Assembly (NCBI GenBank): GCA_020047915.1
Contig: JAIFND010000016.1
Coordinates: 1-57,037 of the forward strand
DNA length: 57,037 nucleotides
DNA from: a bacterium
Lineage (GTDB): Bacteria > Planctomycetota > UBA11346
Reading direction: 5' to 3'
The position numbers were made by a program, and so were the translations under genes. Positions 17,856-26,416 of the stretch are shown piece by piece; position 1 is the stretch's first letter; the number at the start of each line of letters is the position of its first letter. The notes beneath the pieces are model-generated. The model was not told the DNA's origin. It saw only the letters and a list, made by a program, of their open reading frames with translations, and made no database searches.

Positions 17856-18680
17856 ATGAACATCGCCCTCTACGGTCTCGGCATCATCGGCTCGGTGTGG
17901 GCCAGGAACCTCGCCGCCGACGGCCATCAGGTGCGGGCGTGGAACCGTACGCCCAAGCCCGATCACCCGTGCTTCTGCGCCGACGCTCGCTCCGCGGCGC
18001 AGGGTGCGCAGTTGGTCGCCATTGTCGTCGCCGACGGGCCGGCGGTGATGCAGGTGCTCGACGCGGTGCTGCCGGTCCTCGCCCCCGGTACGGTGGTCGC
18101 CAATCACGCGACCATCGGCGTGGACGAGGTACGCGCGGTGCAGGCGCGGGTGCGCGCCGCCGGCTGCCGCTTCCTCGATATGCCCTTCACTGGTTCGAAG
18201 ATCGCGGCCGAGCAGCGCCAGACGGTGTACTTCGTCGGCGATGACGACGGCTCATTGACGGCCGTCGAGACGGTCTATGCCGGCATCAGCAAGGCCCGCC
18301 TCCCGCTCGGTGCGGTCGGCAGCGCCATGGCGGTGAAGCTGGCGCTGAACCTGATGATCGCGACCAGCTACCAGAGCCTGGCCGAGGGTCTGCGCCTGGC
18401 ACGTTCGGCTGGCATCGCCGACACCGACTTTTTCCGCTGCCTCGACCTGAACATCGCCAAGAGCGGCCTGGCCGACCTCAAGAAGCCCAAGCTGCTGGCC
18501 GCCGACTGGTCGCCACAGTTCTCGGTCAAGCACCTCAACAAGGATCTGCGCCACGCCCTGCGCCTGGCGGCGGCCAGCGGCGTCAGCCTGCCCCAGGCGG
18601 CGCAGCTGCAGGCGGCCTACGCCGCCGCCGAGGCTGATGGCCTGGGCGAGGCCGACTTCAGCGTGATGTACCAGCGGTAA
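17856..18680 (+). CDS. NAD(P)-dependent beta-hydroxyacid dehydrogenase-like protein
   Basis: Oxidoreductase of the 3-hydroxyisobutyrate / tartronate-semialdehyde reductase family, 274 residues. The N-terminal Rossmann motif is ALYGLGIIGSVWARNL, followed by WNRTPKP. The substrate-binding turn is FLDMPFTGSKIAAEQ, and the catalytic lysine lies in MAVKLALNLMIA. SVKHLNKDLRHALRLA near the C-terminus is the conserved helix. The exact substrate cannot be told. The ATG directly follows a 25-bp tandem repeat, and no ribosome site is visible apart from repeat sequence. The 3' end overlaps the convergent kinase gene by 23 bp. Confidence 0.85.
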   Translation: MNIALYGLGIIGSVWARNLAADGHQVRAWNRTPKPDHPCFCADARSAAQGAQLVAIVVADGPAVMQVLDAVLPVLAPGTVVANHATIGVDEVRAVQARVRAAGCRFLDMPFTGSKIAAEQRQTVYFVGDDDGSLTAVETVYAGISKARLPLGAVGSAMAVKLALNLMIATSYQSLAEGLRLARSAGIADTDFFRCLDLNIAKSGLADLKKPKLLAADWSPQFSVKHLNKDLRHALRLAAASGVSLPQAAQLQAAYAAAEADGLGEADFSVMYQR

Positions 18681-19596
18681 GCGCTGCGGGTCCGCAGAGC
18701 ACCCGCAGCTGGCCACCATGTTCCACCCGCCAGAGCCCAGCGGCACCGATGAACGGCTCGCCATCGACCTGCATGGGAACCGCGCGGCGAAAGCGCAGCT
18801 CCCACACCGCCGCCTGGCCGAGCGGCCTGGCCCGCCGGCGCCCGGCCAGCATCAGCCCCAGACCGAGGCCCATCGGCAGGGCGAAGAGGTCGGCAAGGCG
18901 GTCGTCGGAGCGGATCAGTGGGCCGAGGCGGAAGCCGCCGGCATAGCTGGGGATGCCGGCCACCACCAGGGCGCCGCTGCCTGAAGGCAGGCGGTGATCG
19001 ACGCAGCCGCGCAACCGCGCCCCCGGTTCGGCCAGCCCGCACAGGCCGTACATCGCCTTGTTCAGGCCGCCGCCCCGCATCAGCCACGGCTGCACCCGGC
19101 GGATATGGTGGAAACGGTGTGCCGCCGCCGCGTCATCGCCGATCGACCAGTAGTTGTACCAGGCCCGGGAACAGCCCGGCCCGCTGAGCACCCAGCGGTC
19201 CAGCCGCCGCTGCGGGGCGGCGATGGCGTGCGCCAACCACGCATCCAGGCGTTCAGCGCTCGGCGGGCTGGCTGGCCAGCCGAGATGGCGCGCCAGGTCG
19301 TTGCCGGTGCCCAACGGGATGACCGCCACCGGCAGATCACGGCCGTTCTGGTGCACCGCTTCCAGGACCGCAGCCACCGTGCCATCCCCACCGCAGGCGA
19401 CCAGCACCCCGTCGCAGCCGGCGATCCGCTCGGCCAGGCGCCCCCCGCGCAGATCCAGGACCGGATCCCCCCGGGCGGCCAACATGGCGCCCAAAGCGGC
19501 CCCCTGCCGCCCACCGCTGGTCGGATTGATGATGAAAGTCGCCCGCACGGGGGTCCCAGGGTAGGCCTTCCGGCCGGGAAGCCATGCCCCCCACAT
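18658..19596 (-). CDS. Diacylglycerol-kinase-family lipid kinase
   Basis: Belongs to the YegS/DgkB-type kinase family, which phosphorylates lipids such as diacylglycerol or sphingosine. Motifs: FIINPTSGG at the N-terminus, VACGGDGTVAAVLEAV as nucleotide-binding core, PLGTGNDLARHLG, and a C-terminal PMQVDGEP block. The longest start is ATG 19596 (312 residues). GTG 19548, with GGGA upstream, gives MRATFIINPTSGG, the typical family start, and may be correct. It is convergent with the dehydrogenase gene and divergent from the roadblock/MglA operon. The lipid substrate cannot be inferred. Confidence 0.87.
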   Translation of the reverse strand: MWGAWLPGRKAYPGTPVRATFIINPTSGGRQGAALGAMLAARGDPVLDLRGGRLAERIAGCDGVLVACGGDGTVAAVLEAVHQNGRDLPVAVIPLGTGNDLARHLGWPASPPSAERLDAWLAHAIAAPQRRLDRWVLSGPGCSRAWYNYWSIGDDAAAAHRFHHIRRVQPWLMRGGGLNKAMYGLCGLAEPGARLRGCVDHRLPSGSGALVVAGIPSYAGGFRLGPLIRSDDRLADLFALPMGLGLGLMLAGRRRARPLGQAAVWELRFRRAVPMQVDGEPFIGAAGLWRVEHGGQLRVLCGPAALTAGTSR

Positions 19597-19708
19597 CGCA
19601 CTCCTCGCCTTGACGCCCCCTCGCCGTAGTCGTAAGCCTATGCTTGTCGGGACCTCGGGTGTGAACCGCCCGAGCGTCCGTACCTAGCCCCAACCCCAGG
19701 AGCCGCGG

Positions 19709-20650
19709 GTGGAATCAGAGATCGATCGCCTGCGCAAGAAGGTGGAGAACTTCCCCTCTCCGTCTTCCTACAACCGTCTGGCCGAACTGCTCCATCTGGC
19801 GAAGCAGGAGGGTGAGGCGGAAGCGGTGTGCCGCAAATGCATCAAGGAATTCCCACGTAATTCCCAGGTGTACGCCCTGCTCGCCGACATCCAGCTGAGC
19901 ACCGGCCGACGCTCCGAGGCCGGCCTCAGCCTCAAGGCCTCGCTTGAGCGTGATGGTCGCAACTACGCCGCCGCCCGCATGTACGCCGACTACCTGGCCG
20001 AGGCCCGCGATGTGCAGGGAGCCATCGCCCAGCTCAAGCTGGTGCTGTCCTACCGTCCGAACGATCCGCCGGTGCTGCAGCGCCTCGGCGAACTCGAGGG
20101 CCAGTTGAAGGGCGTGCCACTGGGCGCCGTGCAGGCCCAACGTCCGGCCGCCGCCCCCGCTGCCGCCCAGCCCGCCCCACGTGCTGCACCAGCGCCCTCG
20201 GGCTCTGGCATCCGGCCGGCCCAGCAGGCGACGGCTCGTCCGGCAGACCCGCCCGCCGCCAGCACGTCCGGCACCCGTCCCTCGACTTCGGGCAGCGGTG
20301 TACGCCGCAGCGCCTTCGACACCCTGGCGGCCGAAGGCGGCGTGCGCGCGGCCGTCGTCGTCGATCCGCAAGGCCAGGTGGTGATGGCCCGCGCCCTGCC
20401 CACGGCCGCCGGCCGCGAGGACGCCCTTGCCGCCTTCTCCAGCGCCATCGGCATCGCCATGGCCGACATCGCCCGGCTCGCCAAGCATCCGACCCCCGCT
20501 TCGTGGGTGCTCGGTGCCGAGCAGGGTCAGGTCCTGTCCTTCCAGCGCGACAACGGCTTCTCGGTCGTCGCCCTCGCCGACCCCACCGTCCGCCCGGCCA
20601 TGCTTGAATTGCGCGCCCGCCAGGCCCTGATCGACCTCGGAGCGACCTGA
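19709..20650 (+). CDS. TPR protein with C-terminal roadblock/LC7-like domain
   Basis: First gene of a four-gene operon. The 313 residues hold tetratricopeptide repeats (about 15-135), an Ala/Pro/Ser-rich linker (about 140-200) and a C-terminal roadblock/LC7-like fold starting FDTLAAEGGVRAAVVVDPQG. Roadblock proteins bind and regulate Ras-like GTPases, as MglB does for MglA. The TPR part may recruit partners at the membrane. GTG 19709 has an excellent AGGAG five bases upstream. The stop overlaps the next ATG (TGATG). Signal and target are unknown. Confidence 0.78.
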   Translation: MESEIDRLRKKVENFPSPSSYNRLAELLHLAKQEGEAEAVCRKCIKEFPRNSQVYALLADIQLSTGRRSEAGLSLKASLERDGRNYAAARMYADYLAEARDVQGAIAQLKLVLSYRPNDPPVLQRLGELEGQLKGVPLGAVQAQRPAAAPAAAQPAPRAAPAPSGSGIRPAQQATARPADPPAASTSGTRPSTSGSGVRRSAFDTLAAEGGVRAAVVVDPQGQVVMARALPTAAGREDALAAFSSAIGIAMADIARLAKHPTPASWVLGAEQGQVLSFQRDNGFSVVALADPTVRPAMLELRARQALIDLGAT

Positions 20651-20997
20651 TGCAGGACATCCTCGGCGAATTGAACCGCGTACGCGGCGTCGGCGGCTGC
20701 CTGCTGTTCAACAGCGACGGCCTGCTGATGGAAAGCATGCTGCGCAGCGACGTGGACGAACAGGCCCTGGCCGCCTCCGGCGGAGCGCTCATCGCGCAGG
20801 CTACCCGGATGTGCGAAGCCCTGGGCATCGGCCGGCAGACGGCGTTCAGCGCCAACGGCGATCAGGGTGGCGTGATGGTCCTGGCGGCCGGCCAGGCGAC
20901 CCTGCTCGTGCTGCTCGACCCCAGCGCCAACCTCGCCCTGCTGCGCCTCGAACTGAAGCCGTTCCTCGAACGCATTACCAGCCGCCTGACCCTCTGA
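20650..20997 (+). CDS. Roadblock/LC7 domain protein (MglB-like)
   Basis: A 115-residue single-domain protein with the roadblock pattern: helix ILGELNRVRGVGG, strand CLLFNSDGLLME, a long helix around ALIAQATRMCEAL, then VMVLAAGQATLLVLLD and a C-terminal helix RLELKPFLERITSRL. Size and pattern fit MglB, the GTPase-activating partner of MglA. It overlaps the upstream stop and lies 15 bp before the GTPase gene, so the two are almost surely made together. No catalytic residues are expected in this family; action is through a dimer that reshapes the GTPase site. Confidence 0.85.
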   Translation: MQDILGELNRVRGVGGCLLFNSDGLLMESMLRSDVDEQALAASGGALIAQATRMCEALGIGRQTAFSANGDQGGVMVLAAGQATLLVLLDPSANLALLRLELKPFLERITSRLTL

Positions 20998-21012
20998 CGG
21001 AGCCTGCACCCA

Positions 21013-22335
21013 ATGGTACAGATCAATTTCGGCCAACGTGAAGTCAGTTGCAAGGTCGTCTTCTATGGCCCGGGCATGTCCGGGAAGACGACCAATCTTG
21101 AGATCATCCACAAAAAGGCGCCCAAGGACGCGGTCGGCGAGATGGTGTCGATCGCCACCGAAACCGATCGCACGCTGTACTTCGACTTCCTGCCCCTCGA
21201 CCTCGGCCAGGTCGCCGGCATGCGCACCAAGTTCCAGCTCTACACGGTGCCCGGCCAGATCTACTACAACGCCACGCGCAAGCTGGTGCTGCAGGGCTGC
21301 GACGGCGTGATCTTCGTCGCCGACTCGGCCCCGGACAAGATGCCGGAGAACCTCGAGTCGCTGCAGAACCTGCGCGACAACCTCGCCGAGATGGGCCTGA
21401 CCTTCGATGACACCAGCAGCCCCGGCCACATCCCGGTCATCCTGCAATACAACAAGCGCGACCTGCCCAACGCCCTGAGCGTGGCCGAGATGAACGCGCA
21501 GATGAACCCGCTCAACCACCCGACCTTCGAGGCCTGCGCGCGCGACGGCAAGGGCGTCTTCGCCACGCTCAAGGAAGCGAGCCGCCTGGTCATCGAGAAG
21601 CTGAACAAAGAGCACGCGCCCGGATCGCGCGGCCGCCGCACCGGAGGCGGGCTTCCCCAGCAACCCCCTGCGGCCCAGAGCACCACCCCGGCGTCCAACC
21701 CGATCCCGGCCGCCCCCGTCGCTCCGACGCCACCCCGCCCGGTCCCGGTGCTCAGCCAGCCGCCCAAGCCGATGCCCGGCGCCGCTGCAGCCCACACGCC
21801 CTCGGGTGGTAGCCCGGTGATGCGTCCGCCCGCCCCGCCGCCGGCCCCACCGCGTCCGCCGGCCCCGCCCCCGCGTCCGCCGTCGTACAACCCGACGGCG
21901 CCGACACCGGCCATGGGCACGCCCGCAGCTCCCGATCCCAGCGCGCGTGAGAAGCACCTGCAGAAGGCCAAGCCGCCGGCCCTCGGCGCCCGTGGCCCCG
22001 GCGGCCCCGATCTCGGGGCGACCGACCCGAACCTCAAGAAGTTCCAGCAGCAGTCGGGTGGCAGCCCGGTGAAGACCCTGCTGATCGTGCTGATCTTCGT
22101 GCTCATCGCCGTGGTGCTGCTTGTCGCCCTGACCCTCTTCGTCCCGGCGGTACGTGCCCAACTGCCCATCGGTCTGCAGCAGCAGATCGAGACGATGGTG
22201 GGCGGTCCGCCCGCAGCCGCCGCTCCGGCGGTTGCCCCGGCTCCGGCGGTTGCACCGGCACCGGCTGCGGCTCCCGTGATGACCCCGGCTGTCACTCCTG
22301 CCGCCCCGGCAGCGGAGGCCCCCAGTGGCAAATGA
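21013..22335 (+). CDS. MglA-like small GTPase fused to a Pro-rich linker and membrane anchor
   Basis: Residues 1-200 form an MglA-type Ras-like GTPase: Walker A YGPGMSGKTTNLE (18-30), switch region with YTVPGQIYYNATRKLVL (77-93), VADS and NKRD (147-150). Unlike MglA of about 195 residues, this protein is 440 long: a Pro/Ala-rich stretch (about 205-345), one predicted membrane helix (about 354-378, TLLIVLIFVLIAVVLLVALT) and an Ala/Pro tail outside the membrane. The GTPase is thus probably fixed to the inner membrane by its C-terminus. Flanking roadblock genes are probable regulators. The 3' end overlaps the next gene by 11 bp. In other bacteria MglA sets cell polarity and motility. Confidence 0.85.
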   Translation: MVQINFGQREVSCKVVFYGPGMSGKTTNLEIIHKKAPKDAVGEMVSIATETDRTLYFDFLPLDLGQVAGMRTKFQLYTVPGQIYYNATRKLVLQGCDGVIFVADSAPDKMPENLESLQNLRDNLAEMGLTFDDTSSPGHIPVILQYNKRDLPNALSVAEMNAQMNPLNHPTFEACARDGKGVFATLKEASRLVIEKLNKEHAPGSRGRRTGGGLPQQPPAAQSTTPASNPIPAAPVAPTPPRPVPVLSQPPKPMPGAAAAHTPSGGSPVMRPPAPPPAPPRPPAPPPRPPSYNPTAPTPAMGTPAAPDPSAREKHLQKAKPPALGARGPGGPDLGATDPNLKKFQQQSGGSPVKTLLIVLIFVLIAVVLLVALTLFVPAVRAQLPIGLQQQIETMVGGPPAAAAPAVAPAPAVAPAPAAAPVMTPAVTPAAPAAEAPSGK

Positions 22336-22858
22336 CGCCGCCATCGGCGCCAACGAGGCGCTGCGCCTGCGTCGCCTGGTGTTCTATGCCGGCGACGTGG
22401 ACAAGTTCAACACGCTGCTCTCCGGCTTCGTGAAGAAGTCCGGGGCCCTCTCAGCGATGATCATCGACCAGGAAGGCCACATGGTCGCGCGCCAGGGCTT
22501 CAAGATCGCCGGCGCCGATCCCACCGCCCTGGCCGCCCTGGTCGCCGCCAGCTTCGTCAGCACGCGCCAGGTCGCGAAGCTGCTCGGTGAACAGGAGTTC
22601 ACCACCATGAACCAGACCGGCGGCCAGCACGCGATCAGCGTGCAGCTGATCGGCTCGCGCACCCTCCAGGTCGCGGTGTTCCCGGTGTCGGTGAAGCCCG
22701 GCATGATCCAGGTTTACAGCAAGGAACTGGCCAAGGAGATCGATGCCGTGCTGGTCGCCGCCGCCACGCGCAAGGACGATGCCCCGCAGGAGAAGCTGGG
22801 GGATTCGTTCTCGGCGGATATGAAGAACCAGTTAGATAAGATGTTCGGAGATTTGTAG
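22325..22858 (+). CDS. Roadblock/LC7 domain protein, second copy
   Basis: A 177-residue protein. After a short N-terminus the roadblock fold starts at LLSGFVKKSGALSAMIIDQEG; it continues with ALVAASFVSTRQVAKLLG, HAISVQLIGSRTLQVAVFP and a helix SKELAKEIDAVLVAAATR. A charged tail of about 30 residues ends NQLDKMFGDL. Start GTG 22325 overlaps the end of the GTPase gene, which suggests translational coupling. With the other two roadblock proteins it could form alternative heterodimers on the GTPase. Structured element B starts two bases after its stop. Confidence 0.82.
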   Translation: MANDAAIGANEALRLRRLVFYAGDVDKFNTLLSGFVKKSGALSAMIIDQEGHMVARQGFKIAGADPTALAALVAASFVSTRQVAKLLGEQEFTTMNQTGGQHAISVQLIGSRTLQVAVFPVSVKPGMIQVYSKELAKEIDAVLVAAATRKDDAPQEKLGDSFSADMKNQLDKMFGDL

Positions 22859-22860
22859 CC

Positions 22861-23000
22861 CGGGGGACTTCGTCCCCCGAACCCCCTGCGGCCTTTGTCG
22901 CGGCTCGGTTTCGTCGCTGCGCTCCGAAACCGTGGGCGGATGGGCTGCGCCCATTGTATCCGCCCACCGCCGCTCGGCGGCCGGTCGCACTGCGTGCTCC
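22861..23000 (+). repeat. Structured intergenic element, copy B
   Basis: Same order of folds as copy A. 8-bp hairpin CGGGGGAC-TTC-GTCCCCCG (22861-22879); a CTTTGTC segment; stem CGGTTTC/GAAACCG (22906-22932) with the near-identical 13-base loop TCGCTGCGCTCC; stem GTGGGCGGAT/ATCCGCCCAC (22932-22967) enclosing ATGGGC-TGC-GCCCAT and the conserved TGT; then CCGCC-GCTC-GGCGG and GCAC-TGC-GTGC. It begins two bases after the roadblock operon. The first hairpin may serve as terminator. Confidence 0.85.
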
Positions 23001-23050
23001 AATTTTATGCAGGGCTGACGCCCCGCGCCCCACCAAGACACGAGGTACCC

Positions 23051-23530
23051 ATGACCGCGAGTGGTGAGATCAAGATGGCAGGTGTGGGTCGTATCGCGGT
23101 GATTACCAATGAGACCGGACTAGTGCGCGTTGAGTTCCTGGCCGACGAGAGCCCACGCGTGGCGCGATGTGGGAACGGGAAAGCGGCACGGGTCAGGGAT
23201 CGGGCGCTCGATGAACTGGCGGGGTATGCCGACGGCGGGAAGCTGACGTGTCCGGTCGACCTTGATGCGGTGACGCCGTTTCGTCGCCGGGTGCTTGAGG
23301 CACTGCGCGGCGTCGGGCGGGGGAAGACGGTCAGCTATGGGGAACTGGCGCGGATGGTGGGCTCGCCGGGGGCGGCACGGGCGGTCGGGTCGGCGTGCGC
23401 GAATAATCCGGTTCCGCTGTGGATCCCCTGTCACCGCGTGCTGGCAGGCGATGGACGCATTGGCGGGTTCAGCGGCGGATTGGCGGTGAAACGCGCGCTG
23501 CTGGCGATCGAAGGAACTCAGGTGGCCTGA
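23051..23530 (+). CDS. ogt: Methylated-DNA--cysteine S-methyltransferase
   Basis: Repairs O6-alkylguanine by moving the alkyl group to its own cysteine. At 159 residues, it has the acceptor Cys 127 in IPCHRVLAGDG, the helix-turn-helix YGELARMVGSPGAARAVGSA and the C-terminal GFSGGLAVKRALLAIEG. ATG 23051 has GAGG upstream; a second ATG eight codons later is possible. The N-terminal domain is short, as in Ogt/YbaZ-like forms. The 3' end overlaps the convergent antiporter gene by 13 bp. Confidence 0.92.
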   Translation: MTASGEIKMAGVGRIAVITNETGLVRVEFLADESPRVARCGNGKAARVRDRALDELAGYADGGKLTCPVDLDAVTPFRRRVLEALRGVGRGKTVSYGELARMVGSPGAARAVGSACANNPVPLWIPCHRVLAGDGRIGGFSGGLAVKRALLAIEGTQVA

Positions 23531-25158
23531 GGGCGGTTGAGCAGCTCGGCGAGGTGCACGGCCTGCAACTGGTAGGGCAGCAGCACCTCGTGGCAGCCGG
23601 CGTCGCGCAGGCGGGCGGCCTGCTCCTCGGTGTCGGCGGTGGCGACGATACGCGCTTCCGGAGCGAGTTGCCGGCAGGTGCGCACCAAGCCAAGATTGTC
23701 CACGCCCTTCAGCATCATGTCGGGGATGGTCGAGAGGATGAGGCTGGCGTGGTGCAGGTTGGCGTGATGCAGCGTGTCCATGCTGCCGAGATCGCCGAAA
23801 CGGCCAGCCACCCCGCGCTTGGCCAGGGCCTTCAGCGTCTCGGGATTGAAATCGACGACCAGGATCTCGGACAGGCGCGCGGCATCGCGACGCTCCATCT
23901 CGTCGATGAAGGCCAATGCGGTGCGGTGGGCGCCAAGAATGACCACCGGGTGGTGCTCGGCGGTGCCCTGGCCTTCCAGGCCGGGATCGGGGGCGGCACG
24001 CGCCACCAGACGCCACAGGCGGTCGCCCCAGCGGATGCCGTAGCTCGACAGCACGGCGGTGATCGCCATGGCGTAGAGGACGATGGTGAAGGTGTCCTGG
24101 GTGATGTGCTGATAGCCGACGCCGAGCAGGGCGATGACCAGGCCGAACTCCGAGACCTGGGCGAGGTTGAGACTGGCGAGGAAGCCGGTGCGATGGCCAG
24201 CCCCCGACAGGGCGAGCAGGGGCCAGACGGTGGCAAAGCGGCTGATGATGGTGAACAGCACCGCCGCGATGATGGCCGGCCACATCCGCGCCTCGGGCGC
24301 CACTACCATCATGCCGATCGAGACGAAAAACAGGGTCAGGAAGAAATCGCGCAGCGGCAGGACCTTGGCGGTGACGTGCAGCCGGTAGGGCATGCTGCCC
24401 ACCGCGATGCCGGCGATCAGCGCACCCATCGCCGTGGACAGGTGCATCGCTCCGGCCAGGCCGGCGACCAGGGCGCACCAACCAAGCGCCGCCGCCACGA
24501 CCATCTCGGGCGAGTGCGCGATCGAGGCGAAGACGCGGTGCAGGAACAGCTTGCTGGCGACCACGCCAAGCAGTCCCAAAGCCAGGCTGGCGCCCAGCGC
24601 CTTGGCGATCGGCCCCAGCTCGGGGCTGGTCAGGTTCGGCTGCAGGGCCAGCACGAGGATGGCGAAGATGTCCTGGATGATCAGCACACCGATGGTGATC
24701 CGCCCAGCGAGCGTATCCAAGGTGCGCGTGTCGTAGAGCAGCTTGACCACGATCGCGGTCGAGGAGAGCGAGCAGATCAGCGCCAGGTAGAGGCCCGTCG
24801 CATCGCCGCCGCCGAGGCCGTAGCCGAGCAGCCAGAACAGACCAACGCCCAGGGCCACCCCGATGGGGAACTGGCCGAAGCCGGTCAGCAGCAGTTGACG
24901 GCCGCTGGAGGCGACCTGCTTGAGATCCATCTCCAGGCCGATCACGAACAGCAGCAGGATCATGCCCAGTTCAGAGATCACCGCGATATTGGCCAGATCG
25001 GAGATCCAGCCAAAGCCGATCGGCCCAATCAGCGCCCCGGCCACGAGATAGGCAAGGATGATCGGCTGGCGCGTCCAGTGTGCCGCCAGGCCGAGGACGG
25101 TGGCGGCGGCGATGGCGACGCCGATGTCGTGGATGATGGGGGCGACGGAGGCGCTCAT
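23518..25158 (-). CDS. CPA2-family monovalent cation/proton antiporter (KefB/RosB-like)
   Basis: Inner-membrane antiporter of 546 residues. About 12 membrane helices occupy residues 1-380, including GFGWISDLANIAVISELGMI, LLLFVIGLEMD, SLSSTAIVVKLL and GVLIIQDIFAI, all typical of KefB/KefC-like proteins. A cytosolic TrkA-N-like regulatory domain follows from about 415 (HPVVILGAHRTA), with VVDFNPETLKALAKRG and TADTEEQAARLRDAG. The glycine-rich nucleotide motif is weak (LGAHRTA rather than GxGxxG), so nucleotide control may be altered. ATG 25158 overlaps the stop of the upstream AmpG-like gene (ATGA), and a heptad array lies just before it. The ion could be K+ or Na+. Confidence 0.88.
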   Translation of the reverse strand: MSASVAPIIHDIGVAIAAATVLGLAAHWTRQPIILAYLVAGALIGPIGFGWISDLANIAVISELGMILLLFVIGLEMDLKQVASSGRQLLLTGFGQFPIGVALGVGLFWLLGYGLGGGDATGLYLALICSLSSTAIVVKLLYDTRTLDTLAGRITIGVLIIQDIFAILVLALQPNLTSPELGPIAKALGASLALGLLGVVASKLFLHRVFASIAHSPEMVVAAALGWCALVAGLAGAMHLSTAMGALIAGIAVGSMPYRLHVTAKVLPLRDFFLTLFFVSIGMMVVAPEARMWPAIIAAVLFTIISRFATVWPLLALSGAGHRTGFLASLNLAQVSEFGLVIALLGVGYQHITQDTFTIVLYAMAITAVLSSYGIRWGDRLWRLVARAAPDPGLEGQGTAEHHPVVILGAHRTALAFIDEMERRDAARLSEILVVDFNPETLKALAKRGVAGRFGDLGSMDTLHHANLHHASLILSTIPDMMLKGVDNLGLVRTCRQLAPEARIVATADTEEQAARLRDAGCHEVLLPYQLQAVHLAELLNRPQAT

Positions 25159-26372
25159 GGTGCTGTGGCTGGAGGCTGGAGGCTGGAGGCTGGAGGCTTC
25201 GATACCAGTGGGATCAGCAGCAGGCCGGGCAGAGCGACGACAACCGAGATGAGATAGGTCTGAGTCCAGCCGATGCTGGCGGGCATGCCAGCGAAGAGTC
25301 GCCAGAGGTGCGGCGAGGCCAGGCCGATAGTCGCCAACAGCGCGTATTGCGTCGCCGCCATGCCGACTTCGCAGCGGGACATCAGGAAAGCGACGAAGGC
25401 GGCAGCCGCCATGGTGCCACAGGCGTTGTCGAGGACGACGACGGTCAGCAGGCCACCCGGACCGGGTAGTATGCCCTGCGCAATGCCGACGTACAGCAGG
25501 TTGGAAAGGGCCGCGAGGGCGCCGAACAGCCACAGGCACGGTGCCAGTCCCCAGCGCAGCGCCAACCAACCGCCGAGCACGGCGCCCACCCCGGCCCCGA
25601 CCAGACCACCGGCACCGCGCAGGGACAACTGCTCAAGGGTGTACTGCTTGGCCAGGAACGCGCCGGTGAAGGTCTTAGCCATGCCGTCACTGCTGCCATA
25701 GAGCAAAACGAACAGCAGGAGCAACCAGACCCCACGGTGAGCGAAGAGTCCGCGTAGCGGTTCGACCACCGCCGCGCGCAGGCTGGCCGGTACGGCAGCG
25801 GGTGGCGGCTCAGGCGCGATGAGGATGACGAAGGCGGCCACCGCCTGCACCAGCGCCGCCGCCAGGAAGGCCGCTCCCCAGCCGTGCGATGCGGCCAGCA
25901 GGGGCACCGCCGTGGCGCAGGCCAGGAAACCGGCCCGCCAGCCCCACACCTGGGCCCCGGCCGCGGCGCTGTGGTGCTGGCGCGGCAGCACCTCGATGGC
26001 GTAGGCGTTGGCTGCCAGATCGAAGGTCGCTGCCGCCACCGCCACCAGCGCCGCCAATGCGATCCACGGCCCCGGTGTCGCGGGAGATGTGCCCGCGAGC
26101 ACGACCAGGCCGGCGGCGGCAAGCAATTGCGCCAGGGCCAGCCAACCGCGCCGACGGCCGAGCACAGGCGGCGCGAAGCGGTCGATCAGCGGCGCCCACA
26201 GCACCTTGAGCTGAAACGGCAGGGTCAGCCAGCCGAGCAGCACAACATCGGTGTCATGCCAGCCGCTCTTCGCCGCCCAGGTGGTCAGCATGTCGCTGAC
26301 CATGGTGTAGGGCAGGCCACTGGCGAAGCCGAGTACGATGATGGCACCAAGCGTCCGTGCGGGAGCGGTCAC
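25155..26372 (-). CDS. ampG: AmpG-like MFS muropeptide permease
   Basis: Major-facilitator transporter of about 405 residues with 12 predicted helices. Opening LGFASGLPYTMVSDMLTTWA, followed by LPFQLKVLWAPLIDRFAPP and LGRRRGW, is the AmpG pattern (LGFxSGLP, K.LW.PLxDR, GRRRGW). AmpG imports anhydro-muropeptides for cell-wall recycling. Neighbouring GH20, AnmK and MurQ genes support that role. GTG 26372 is preferred; TTG 26390 is an alternative. The last codons (KPPASSLQPPATAP) come from a heptad array. The gene is divergent from the hexosaminidase gene and co-directional with the antiporter. Confidence 0.8.
   Translation of the reverse strand: MTAPARTLGAIIVLGFASGLPYTMVSDMLTTWAAKSGWHDTDVVLLGWLTLPFQLKVLWAPLIDRFAPPVLGRRRGWLALAQLLAAAGLVVLAGTSPATPGPWIALAALVAVAAATFDLAANAYAIEVLPRQHHSAAAGAQVWGWRAGFLACATAVPLLAASHGWGAAFLAAALVQAVAAFVILIAPEPPPAAVPASLRAAVVEPLRGLFAHRGVWLLLLFVLLYGSSDGMAKTFTGAFLAKQYTLEQLSLRGAGGLVGAGVGAVLGGWLALRWGLAPCLWLFGALAALSNLLYVGIAQGILPGPGGLLTVVVLDNACGTMAAAAFVAFLMSRCEVGMAATQYALLATIGLASPHLWRLFAGMPASIGWTQTYLISVVVALPGLLLIPLVSKPPASSLQPPATAP
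25167..25198. repeat. Heptad array H6 at the AmpG/antiporter junction
   Basis: About 4.5 copies of GGCTGGA. On the minus strand it encodes the AmpG C-terminus and leads directly to CACCATGA, where the antiporter start and AmpG stop overlap. The same junction form recurs at 31402-31438. Confidence 0.9.
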
Positions 26373-26416
26373 GCCCGCATGCTGGCGCAAAGCGCCGGGG
26401 CCGCCAGCATCGCGGC

